Shown here: positions 27,366 to 35,131 of the stretch, one piece after another
How positions within the stretch are numbered: the stretch's first letter is position 1
Layout: each line of letters starts with the position of its first letter
Source: an uncultured Duncaniella sp.
Lineage (GTDB): Bacteria; Bacteroidota; Bacteroidia; Bacteroidales; Muribaculaceae
Assembly: GCA_910577255.1 (NCBI GenBank)
Contig: CAJTMH010000001.1
Span: forward strand, 620,001 to 684,000
Reading direction: 5' to 3'
DNA length: 64,000 bases
The notes under the pieces: model-generated
Seen by the model: only the letters and a program-made list of their open reading frames with translations
What the model was told of the DNA's origin: nothing
Databases searched by the model: none
Position numbers and translations under genes: made by a program

Positions 27366-27971
27366 ATGGAAACAAGATTGACGAACGTCGCAATCCTCGA
27401 AGACCATCCATTGGTGGCCGAAAGCATTAAAGCTCGCCTTGAAAAACATCCTGTGACCTACTGCACCATTCTCCCCTCCCTCTCAGCCATGGCGACACTG
27501 ACATTCAGGCCGGCAGCTATTGACCTTTGGATTATTGACCTTGAACTTGGAAATGAAACAGCCTGGGACTTAATCACCAATCTGCGTTTGAAATGCGCTA
27601 CCACAGGAATCCTCGTCTATACGATGCATGACACCCCATGGATCCGTGCCAGACTTGACAAAGAAGGTGTGACTCTTGCCGTGTCAAAATCAGATCCGGT
27701 CGAAGAACTTGACTTAGCGATAGAGGCTTTTTTCAACAACAAGTCATATTTCAGCACCTCGTTCAGAGAGGCACAGCGCCCCAACACTACCCTCACCCAG
27801 CGCGAGATAGACATACTCCGCCTCATCACCAAGGGAGCTTCAACCGCCGAAATTTCAGCACAGCTCTCCATAAGTGCCAACACGGTGATGACCTACCGCA
27901 AACGCCTGATGGAAAAATTTAAAGTCCACAAAGCCACCGAACTCGCTAATCTTGCCCGCTCTTTGCTCTAA
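27366..27971 (+). CDS. NarL/LuxR-family response regulator
   Basis: A 201-aa DNA-binding response regulator, cognate to the kinase 40 nt upstream. The receiver domain (about residues 5-120) has the acidic pair in ILEDHP (Glu12/Asp13), phosphoacceptor Asp58 in LWIIDLELG, and the conserved Lys108 in AVSKSDP. The LuxR-type HTH (about 138-200) contains LTQREIDILRLITKGASTAE and a recognition helix in SANTVMTYRKRLMEKF. The gene is followed by mutS, which has its own -7 element. Confidence 0.94.
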   Translation: METRLTNVAILEDHPLVAESIKARLEKHPVTYCTILPSLSAMATLTFRPAAIDLWIIDLELGNETAWDLITNLRLKCATTGILVYTMHDTPWIRARLDKEGVTLAVSKSDPVEELDLAIEAFFNNKSYFSTSFREAQRPNTTLTQREIDILRLITKGASTAEISAQLSISANTVMTYRKRLMEKFKVHKATELANLARSLL

Positions 27972-28044
27972 AAGCAGGCAAGATTTATCAGTAAAAACAT
28001 TCCTCTCCGGTCGGCATCTCTGCCAATGGTATCAATTTTTTTCG

Positions 28045-28052
28045 TAAATTTG
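28045..28052 (+). promoter_or_regulatory. -7 element of mutS
   Basis: TAAATTTG matches TAnnTTTG and lies 21 nt before the chosen mutS ATG at 28074. It therefore supports that start over the longer frame from 28026. Confidence 0.55.
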
Positions 28053-28073
28053 TCGGAAAATTTGGATTTTACC

Positions 28074-30692
28074 ATGGCAAAACCGATTGTCGAAACCCCA
28101 CTGATGAAACAATATATCGCGATGAAGCAGAAGCATCCTGATGCTATTCTGCTTTTTCGTGTTGGTGACTTTTACGAAACATTTTCAGAGGATGCCATCG
28201 CCGCATCCGAAATCCTCGGCATAACTTTGACCCGACGTGCCAACGGCGCTGCGCAATATGTGGAACTCGCCGGATTTCCCCATCATGCACTTGACACCTA
28301 TCTTCCAAAGCTGGTTAGAGCCGGTAAGCGCGTAGCTATATGCGAGCAGCTTGAGGATCCGAAGACAACCAAGAAATTGGTAAAACGCGGCATCACTGAG
28401 CTCGTCACCCCCGGTGTCTCCATCAACGACAACATCCTTAACCATAGGGAAAACAACTTCCTGGCGGCAATACATTTCGGCAAACAAGTCAACGGTATAG
28501 CTTTTCTCGACATCTCGACAGGTGAATTTCTCACTGCCGAAGGAAGCCTTGACTATATCGAAAAACTTCTTACCAATTTCGCGCCCAAAGAGGTGCTTGT
28601 GGAGAGAGGCAAACGCCGTTTGGTGGAGGACACGTTCAGCGAACATTACTTCACGTTTGAGCTTGACGACTGGGTGTTTACAGGCGAAGCGGCCATGGAT
28701 CGCCTTCTCAAACAGTTCGAGACCACATCGCTCAAGGGATTCGGCGTTCACTCCATGCCATCGGCCATCATAGCCTCAGGCGCCATACTCCACTACCTCG
28801 ACATCACACAGCATACCCATATTTCCCACATCACATCACTCTCCCGCATAGAGGAAGAGATGGCTGTAAGGCTCGACAGATTCACCATCCGCAATCTCGA
28901 ACTCGTGCATGCCATGAATGAGGATGGCAAAAGTCTCCTTGATGTGATGGACCGCACCATAAGCCCTATGGGAGCGCGTCTTCTACGCAGATGGCTTCTC
29001 TTTCCCCTAAAGGACAGTAAGGAGATCAACAAACGCCTTGACATAGTGGAATATTTCTTCCGCGAACCGGCCGACCGCGAACTCCTGCAGGAATCCTTAA
29101 GCCATATAGGCGACCTCGAACGCCTCATTTCCAAAGTAGCGGCCTCTCGAGTCAATCCACGCGAGATGGTGCAGCTGCGCCATGCGCTCAACATGATAAA
29201 ACCTATTAAATTAATGTGCTGCAACACGGAACAGGCAGCCCTGAAATCAATAGGTGAGCAACTCAACCCTTGCGAGAGTATGGCTGAAAAAATAGGCCGC
29301 GAGATTGTGGATGATGCCCCCACGGCATTAAACCGCGGACAAGTCATCCGTGAGGGAGTCGATGCCGAACTTGACGAGCTGCGCGAAATCGCATTCAAGG
29401 GCAAAGACTATCTGCTACAACTGCAGCAACGAGAAAGCCAGCGTACCGGGATCCCATCGTTGAAAGTAGCTTTCAACAACGTGTTCGGTTACTATATCGA
29501 GGTGACAAACACCCACAAAGACAAAGTGCCACAGGACTGGATACGCAAACAGACCCTCGTCAATGCCGAGCGCTATATCACCCAGGAACTTAAGGACTAT
29601 GAAGAAAAAATCCTTGGAGCCCAGGACAAGATAGCCATTATTGAACAACGAATATACACAGAGCTCGTGACGCGCCTCTGCGACTATATTCCGTCAATCC
29701 TTCTTGACGCCCAGCTGATAGCCCAGCTTGACGTGTTCCACTCACTGACGCGGGTTGCGCTTGAGAACCACTACAACCGTCCTGTGGTTGATGATTCGCT
29801 TGAGATATCTATAGTGGAAGGACGCCATCCAGTCATCGAAAAAGAACTCCCAGTGGGCGAACCCTACATCAGTAACAGTGTCAATCTCTCCAACACCGGC
29901 ACACAGGTCATGATGATAACAGGACCTAACATGTCAGGTAAGTCAGCTCTGCTACGCCAGACCGCACTCAACGTATTGATGGCACAGATTGGCAGCTTCG
30001 TAGCCGCCGAGAGCGCCCACATCGGTGTGGTCGACAAGATTTTCACCCGAGTAGGCGCAAGTGATAATATATCGCTCGGTGAATCGACATTTATGGTCGA
30101 GATGAACGAGGCCGCTTCAATCCTCAACAACATGAGCGAACGCTCACTTATACTCTTTGACGAACTTGGACGTGGCACCTCTACCTACGATGGTATCTCC
30201 ATAGCGTGGGCTATCGTTGAACATATCCATGAATATGGAGGTATCCACCCAAAGACCCTCTTTGCAACCCACTATCACGAGCTCAACGAGATGGAGAAAA
30301 GCTTCCAACGCGTGGTTAATTTCAACGTCTCCGTACGTGAGATTGACGGGAAGGTGGTATTCCTGAGGAAACTCGCCCGCGGTGGTAGTGAACACAGCTT
30401 CGGTATTCATGTTGCAAAGCTCGCGGGAATGCCGCAGAGCATCGTAAAACGAGCCGATGAAGTGTTGCACCATCTTGAAAATGTGAACCGGGAGGGTGAT
30501 AAAGAAGTGGTGAAAAATCTTGCCTCCGTAGGCGACAATGCTGAGGGTGTGCAGCTCTCTTTCTTCCAGCTCGACGATCCGGTTCTTGCACAACTGAGAG
30601 ACCAGATACTCGGCCTCGACATCAACAACCTCACCCCTATGGCAGCCCTCAACAAGCTTCATGACATACGCACGATCCTGACCGGAAAGTAA
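28074..30692 (+). CDS. mutS: DNA mismatch repair protein MutS
   Basis: Recognises base mismatches and small loops and starts mismatch repair with MutL. The 872-aa product begins at ATG 28074 with MAKPIVETPLMKQY; the longer frame from 28026 would start upstream of the -7 element. The mismatch-probing motif is DFYE (Phe33, Glu35). Core, lever and clamp domains follow. The ATPase has a Walker A at about residues 617-624 (GPNMSGKS), Walker B LILFDELGRGTSTYDG, and the helix-turn-helix tail around FGIHVAKLAGMP. Full-length MutS1 family; no truncation. Confidence 0.97.
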   Translation: MAKPIVETPLMKQYIAMKQKHPDAILLFRVGDFYETFSEDAIAASEILGITLTRRANGAAQYVELAGFPHHALDTYLPKLVRAGKRVAICEQLEDPKTTKKLVKRGITELVTPGVSINDNILNHRENNFLAAIHFGKQVNGIAFLDISTGEFLTAEGSLDYIEKLLTNFAPKEVLVERGKRRLVEDTFSEHYFTFELDDWVFTGEAAMDRLLKQFETTSLKGFGVHSMPSAIIASGAILHYLDITQHTHISHITSLSRIEEEMAVRLDRFTIRNLELVHAMNEDGKSLLDVMDRTISPMGARLLRRWLLFPLKDSKEINKRLDIVEYFFREPADRELLQESLSHIGDLERLISKVAASRVNPREMVQLRHALNMIKPIKLMCCNTEQAALKSIGEQLNPCESMAEKIGREIVDDAPTALNRGQVIREGVDAELDELREIAFKGKDYLLQLQQRESQRTGIPSLKVAFNNVFGYYIEVTNTHKDKVPQDWIRKQTLVNAERYITQELKDYEEKILGAQDKIAIIEQRIYTELVTRLCDYIPSILLDAQLIAQLDVFHSLTRVALENHYNRPVVDDSLEISIVEGRHPVIEKELPVGEPYISNSVNLSNTGTQVMMITGPNMSGKSALLRQTALNVLMAQIGSFVAAESAHIGVVDKIFTRVGASDNISLGESTFMVEMNEAASILNNMSERSLILFDELGRGTSTYDGISIAWAIVEHIHEYGGIHPKTLFATHYHELNEMEKSFQRVVNFNVSVREIDGKVVFLRKLARGGSEHSFGIHVAKLAGMPQSIVKRADEVLHHLENVNREGDKEVVKNLASVGDNAEGVQLSFFQLDDPVLAQLRDQILGLDINNLTPMAALNKLHDIRTILTGK

Positions 30693-30736
30693 GCCGGCAC
30701 TTCACAATTCAATCAGACCATATCCACTCAATATCA

Positions 30737-30773
30737 AAACGCTCCGCAGTCATCATGACCGCAGAGCGTTTTT
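30737..30773 (+). terminator. Bidirectional terminator between mutS and a barrel receptor
   Basis: A stem beginning AAAACGCTC and ending GAGCGTTTT with two small internal mismatches and a short loop, flanked by A and T runs so that it can work on both strands. It lies between the converging genes. Confidence 0.8.
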
Positions 30774-30791
30774 GTATTGCAACATGTAATA

Positions 30792-33605
30792 TCAATGACG
30801 AGGAGGACGTCCGCCGGGACCTCCACCTGGGCCACCGGGACCACGGCGCATGAAATCACCGCCTCCTGAAGGTTCGTTACCCTTTCCGAATGTATTAAAG
30901 CGCCAGCTCAGAGTCACCATGAAGTATCGGGACAGAGAATTGTACTCGATATCATCAATATAGTTAGCTGTGATGTTTCGGCGGATATTATTGCGCTGGT
31001 TCAACAGGTCATAGACCTTAACAGCCAAGGTAAGCGCCCTGCTGCGCAGGAACTGCTGTGAGACTGTGGCATTCCACATCAAAGTCTTGGTGTTGTAGCC
31101 GGCAGCGTAACCCTCAGTAGCCGAATAGTTAAGATCGGTCTGCAAAGTCAAGCCCCAAGGGGTGTAATATGTACCGTCAAATCGGCCTCCATAACGATGC
31201 ACTGTCTGGTCACTTTGTCCCTTAAGCGTGTTATGTGTAACCTGCAGATTATACTGCGGACGCACTTCAAACTCGAAATGGTCGGGACGGAACGAGATAC
31301 CAGGGCTCTCAAAAATATTGAGGGAGAGCGACGTGTTGCGCAGACCGTTGTTGAAACCGACATTACGGGCCCCATTGAGGAAAACATGGTTTGAGATCAT
31401 CCACTTCTTGTTTCGCAGCGGCATCGAGAACATATTCATCAAACGGCCGTTCCATACGCCGCTCACATTCACATATTCCGTAAGGCGTGAGCCGTAATCA
31501 TCAAACGTAGTCTTCGAGATAATCGAATTCTGGGTCATCTGTATATCAGCCATCAACATGATGCTTCGCTGTGAGTCCAGATTGAAGTCCTGGAAACGCA
31601 CCATGACATTATGGTTGAATGACGGATCAAGATTTGGGTTACCCTGGATCTTGTTGGTGGGGTCTGACACATCAAGCACCGGCTGCAATTGGGCCATTGT
31701 GGGCTGCGACGACATACCGCGGTAGTTAACCTGGATCGAACGGTTGCGGCTGAATTTGTAACGGTAACGCAGGAAGGGCGCATAGTTCCACACCCAACGG
31801 CTTATGTTCTTGTCGGAATTGTCAAGATAAATAGATTTTGACATCTGAGGCACAAGCGCCATGCCGACTTCCATATTCGCGTTAGCTGTAACCTTACGAT
31901 AACCCAACCGGATATTCTGGTTGAAGTAATTGTTGCGGTAGCGGTTTGAATACAGAGGATCAGGCTCCTCACCTACCGGTGGAAAGATATCGAGGTCATA
32001 CTGTTCGGGAATATTATAGACCAACTTGTCGGCATTGTTCCATCGATAGTTCATGCGATAGCTGAATGTCAAATAATTGCCATTCTTCACATCACCGAGG
32101 GGCTCGGTCCACGTAAACTGCCCCATCACCTGATTTGACCAAGTGTGATTATCAATATACTGGTTAAGCAGATCCACGTCATCGGATGTGTTATCCTCAT
32201 CCTCGCTCATCATATAGCGCACGAAATCTGAAAGCGATGTCTCAGTCTCTATCACATTTGAGAAACGATACTGGCCGCTGATAGAGAACGAACGACCTCG
32301 ACGCTGCTTGAAATTGTGTGAATATATGAGACGGCCACCGGCTTCGTATGAATCACCGTCGCTTGAAGCACGCACATTGTTATCGCTCACTTTCTCATGA
32401 TTGCTGTTAAGATACGAGGTAAGCTCCGTGCTCCTTGATTTATTGAAGTTGAATGAGAAATTCGGACGGAATTCAAGAGTATTGAACGAGTCGGGCTTCC
32501 AAAGCACCCTGAAATCTCCACGCAGGTTATTGCCACGGTCACGTGACGCCTTGCGGATATTTGAATATGTGGAATGGTCAGCAAAGAGATATTCACGGTC
32601 CTGGCGGGTTGTGGAATTTCGGTCGGTGTTACTCCACATCACATCGCCACCCACACGGATAATCTCATCTTTCCCGACGTTGAAGTTCATACCGAGCGAA
32701 CGCGACGACGTAATACCATCATTGCCCCCGAAACGGCGGAAACGGTTGCCGTTGCTGTCAGTGAAACCAAGCTGATTGGTATTATTGAAATTGCCGAGCA
32801 ATGTGAATTGGTTGCCGTTCCAGAAGCGGTTCACATTAAAGGAAGCCATATAACGGTCATCCGTGCCGTATCCTCCTTCCATTGTACCGAACCAACCTTG
32901 GTTCATGCCTTTTTTTACCGTAAGATTGATGACAGTCTCGTCCTCGCCATCATCCACGCCGGTCAAGCGCGCCATGTCACTCTTGCGGTCCACCACCTGG
33001 AGCTTATCAATCATATTGACCGGCAGATTCTTCGAGGCCACCTGAGGGTCATCGCTGAAAAACTCCTTTCCGTCAATAAGAATCTTGGTCACCTCCCTGC
33101 CATTGGCGGTAATTTTACCATCACTGTCAACCTCTACACCGGGGAGACGCTTCAGAAGGTCCTCCACCACGGCATTGGGCTGAGTGTGATATGAGTCGGC
33201 ATTATATTCCACCGTGTCCTCCATGACTTTTATGGGAGTTTTGGTGGCTACTACACTTACCTCTCCAAGCAAGTGCGACGACTCACGCAGGTCTATCTGA
33301 CCCAGGCGTACATTTGTGTTTGCGACAGTGACGTTTTTCTCATAATCGGCATACCCGATATAGGATATCTGGACAATGTATTTTCCAGCCTTGACATCGG
33401 CTATCGAAAATTTACCGTCAAGATCCGTAGTGACACCTTTTACAAAGGAGCTGTCAGAAGCAGTTATGAGTTTTACTGCCGCTTCCATCAACGGTTCGGA
33501 ATTTGTTGCGTCCTTGACTATACCAGATATCACAGCGGCGCGTAAGGACGGAGCCAATGCAAGGAATAATGATAAAAGAAAAGTGATGCGTGTGAAACGT
33601 GTCAT
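30792..33605 (-). CDS. Outer-membrane barrel family protein with carboxypeptidase-regulatory domain
   Basis: A 937-aa outer-membrane protein. The ATG at 33605 begins a signal peptide (MTRFTRITFLLSLFLALAPS); the upstream 15 codons are excluded. Then come a carboxypeptidase-regulatory beta-sandwich (about residues 25-105: ISGIVKDATNSEPLMEAAV) and a plug-like domain (RLPGVEVDSDGKITANGREV, ILIDGKEFFSDDP). A large barrel of the outer-membrane beta-barrel (OMP_b-brl_3-like) type follows. The C-terminus is unusual: after the last strand there is a Gly/Pro/Arg-rich tail of about 25 residues (MRRGPGGPGGGPGGRPPRH). It stands alone between mutS and the ribosomal protein operon. The substrate is unknown. 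Confidence 0.85.
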   Translation of the reverse strand: MTRFTRITFLLSLFLALAPSLRAAVISGIVKDATNSEPLMEAAVKLITASDSSFVKGVTTDLDGKFSIADVKAGKYIVQISYIGYADYEKNVTVANTNVRLGQIDLRESSHLLGEVSVVATKTPIKVMEDTVEYNADSYHTQPNAVVEDLLKRLPGVEVDSDGKITANGREVTKILIDGKEFFSDDPQVASKNLPVNMIDKLQVVDRKSDMARLTGVDDGEDETVINLTVKKGMNQGWFGTMEGGYGTDDRYMASFNVNRFWNGNQFTLLGNFNNTNQLGFTDSNGNRFRRFGGNDGITSSRSLGMNFNVGKDEIIRVGGDVMWSNTDRNSTTRQDREYLFADHSTYSNIRKASRDRGNNLRGDFRVLWKPDSFNTLEFRPNFSFNFNKSRSTELTSYLNSNHEKVSDNNVRASSDGDSYEAGGRLIYSHNFKQRRGRSFSISGQYRFSNVIETETSLSDFVRYMMSEDEDNTSDDVDLLNQYIDNHTWSNQVMGQFTWTEPLGDVKNGNYLTFSYRMNYRWNNADKLVYNIPEQYDLDIFPPVGEEPDPLYSNRYRNNYFNQNIRLGYRKVTANANMEVGMALVPQMSKSIYLDNSDKNISRWVWNYAPFLRYRYKFSRNRSIQVNYRGMSSQPTMAQLQPVLDVSDPTNKIQGNPNLDPSFNHNVMVRFQDFNLDSQRSIMLMADIQMTQNSIISKTTFDDYGSRLTEYVNVSGVWNGRLMNMFSMPLRNKKWMISNHVFLNGARNVGFNNGLRNTSLSLNIFESPGISFRPDHFEFEVRPQYNLQVTHNTLKGQSDQTVHRYGGRFDGTYYTPWGLTLQTDLNYSATEGYAAGYNTKTLMWNATVSQQFLRSRALTLAVKVYDLLNQRNNIRRNITANYIDDIEYNSLSRYFMVTLSWRFNTFGKGNEPSGGGDFMRRGPGGPGGGPGGRPPRH

Positions 33606-33943
33606 TCTCTCGATTCGTTGTAAAAAATAAATATAATTAACTCTTAGCACTGAGCCTTTTCCCAGGCTTCTAAATTACGACCGCGAAGTTATGAAAAAGT
33701 TTAAGGTCACACACCCCTATTTTCGACCTATTTAGCTTTTTAACGGATAGACTGGATGCCTGGATGTACAATTAGGATTTTTTAGTGTTCTGCCGGTCAA
33801 CAGCGACGGCAGGCACATAAAAAATTGAGAGCGCAGCCGGCGGTTGGGTGGGAGTGGCTGCGCTCTCAGGGGGAAATTGGAGGGTTGGGATATATCTTTA
33901 AGACTTATTGTCTTATATCCTGTTTTTTTAGAAATGACAGATA
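33606..33943. other. Intergenic region between the barrel protein gene and rplI
   Basis: A 338-nt stretch without a convincing gene. It holds the upstream region of the barrel protein gene (a minus-strand TAACTTCG near 33680, one mismatch to the -7 consensus) and the terminator of the S6-S18-L9 operon at 33819-33868. Nothing else is recognised. Confidence 0.6.
33819..33868 (-). terminator. Terminator of the rpsF-rpsR-rplI operon
   Basis: A 13-bp perfect stem (TGAGAGCGCAGCC with GGCTGCGCTCTCA, 33826-33868) with a 17-nt loop, followed on the minus strand by A then six T. It lies about 75 nt past the rplI stop. Confidence 0.85.
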
Positions 33944-34384
33944 TTATTCTGAAACCACTTCAAAGGGAATCTCTACTGTCACGTCACGGTGAAGTTTGAT
34001 AGTGGCAACATATTCGCCAACTTCTTTGACGGGTTCGAGAGAGATGAGTTTGCGGTCGATGTTGTGACCGAGCTTTTCGAGTGCTTCTGCAATCTGGATG
34101 CTGTTAACCGAACCAAAGATAGTGCCGGTTGATGAAGTCTTAGCACCGATTGTGAGCTTAATGTCCTGAAGTGAAGCAGCAAGAGCCTCAGCATCTGCCT
34201 TGATGCGAGCGAGCTTGTGAGCACGCTGACGCTGATTTTCAGCAAGAACTTTAAGAGCTGACTCGGTTGCAATCACAGCTTTGCCTGTGGGGATAAGGTA
34301 GTTGCGGCCATATCCTTTCTTGACTTCGACGATATCGTCTTTGTAGCCAAGGTTGGCGATGTCTTCTTTAAGGATGATCTTCAT
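33944..34384 (-). CDS. rplI: 50S ribosomal protein L9
   Basis: A 146-aa large-subunit protein that binds 23S rRNA. The N-terminal globular domain has the conserved GYKDDIVEVKKGYGRNYLIP. A long connecting helix (about 42-75) leads to the C-terminal domain, which ends in IPFEVVSE. It is the last gene of the S6-S18-L9 operon, 22 nt after rpsR, with a terminator downstream. Confidence 0.97.
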   Translation of the reverse strand: MKIILKEDIANLGYKDDIVEVKKGYGRNYLIPTGKAVIATESALKVLAENQRQRAHKLARIKADAEALAASLQDIKLTIGAKTSSTGTIFGSVNSIQIAEALEKLGHNIDRKLISLEPVKEVGEYVATIKLHRDVTVEIPFEVVSE

Positions 34385-34406
34385 AATTCCTGATTAGCTT
34401 TTAAAG

Positions 34407-34673
34407 TTATTTCATCAAGTCAGTAACGTAGGGGAGAAGAGCGAGGTGACGAGCACGCTTTACAGCCTGAGCGACACGACGCTGGAACTTGAGGGAAGTT
34501 CCGGTGATGCGACGGGGAAGAATCTTACCCTGTTCGTTGAGGAACTTCTTGAGGAATTCGGGATCCTTGTAGTCGATATATTTGATTCCGCTTCTTTTGA
34601 AACGGCAATATTTCTTTTTCTTTACGTCTACCGACAGCGGAGTGAGGTAGCGGATTTCTGATGCTTGTGCCAT
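34407..34673 (-). CDS. rpsR: 30S ribosomal protein S18
   Basis: An 88-aa small-subunit protein that forms a dimer with S6 on the 16S platform. Diagnostic residues are CRFKRSGIKYIDYKDPEFLK (Zn-free form with a single Cys) and RITGTSLKFQRRVAQAVKRA. The chain is basic throughout. It sits 3 nt after rpsF and 22 nt before rplI, the usual order. Confidence 0.97.
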   Translation of the reverse strand: MAQASEIRYLTPLSVDVKKKKYCRFKRSGIKYIDYKDPEFLKKFLNEQGKILPRRITGTSLKFQRRVAQAVKRARHLALLPYVTDLMK

Positions 34674-34676
34674 AGT

Positions 34677-35048
34677 TTAGTTCTCCTTTACTTCTTCTGT
34701 GACTGTGTTAGATACTTTGGCTGCACGGTTGTTACGACGCTTTTCAGCATATTCGGCAGCATACTTGTCGAGACGGAAAACGAGGAAGCGAAGAACGCGT
34801 TCGTCGCGGCGGAAAGCAGTCTCGAGTTTCTTAACGATGGTAGGATCACCATCAAACTCCACAAGTGAGTAGAAGCCGGTAGATTTCTTCTGGATAGGAT
34901 AAGCGAGCTTGCGAAGGCCCCATACCTCTTCGTTGACGATGGTGGCACCGTTGTCGGTGAGCACCTTCTCAAACTTTTCTACCGCTTCCTTCATCTGCTG
35001 ATCAGACAAAACGGGAGTTAAAATGAAAACGGTTTCGTAATGATTCAT
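34677..35048 (-). CDS. rpsF: 30S ribosomal protein S6
   Basis: A 123-aa small-subunit protein. The ATG at 35048 (MNHYETVFILTPVLSD) is the conserved start; the open frame continues upstream to 35114 but would cross the promoter. It has the family motif EVWGLRKLAYPIQKKSTGFY and an acidic/basic C-terminal tail. It is the first gene of the S6-S18-L9 operon, with a promoter at 35086-35116 and a leader of only about 35-40 nt. S6:S18 autoregulatory leaders are known in many bacteria; I see no convincing hairpin of that type in this short leader. Confidence 0.97.
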   Translation of the reverse strand: MNHYETVFILTPVLSDQQMKEAVEKFEKVLTDNGATIVNEEVWGLRKLAYPIQKKSTGFYSLVEFDGDPTIVKKLETAFRRDERVLRFLVFRLDKYAAEYAEKRRNNRAAKVSNTVTEEVKEN

Positions 35049-35085
35049 TGGTTGAATTATTAGTGATTGGTTGTTTAGACGGCTG

Positions 35086-35116
35086 CAAAGGTAGACATTT
35101 TGGGTGACCGCCACAA
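35086..35116 (-). promoter_or_regulatory. Promoter of the rpsF operon (TTG-N20-TACCTTTG)
   Basis: On the minus strand TTG (35114-35116) and TACCTTTG (35086-35093) are 20 nt apart. The promoter fits within the 83-nt gap after the upstream receptor gene. Confidence 0.75.
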
Positions 35117-35131
35117 ATCTTTTAACATTTT

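Noticed and set aside
35049..35085. An S6:S18-type autoregulatory leader before rpsF.
   Set aside because: The predicted leader is only about 35-40 nt and shows no hairpin of the required kind. Absence could not be proved without folding software.
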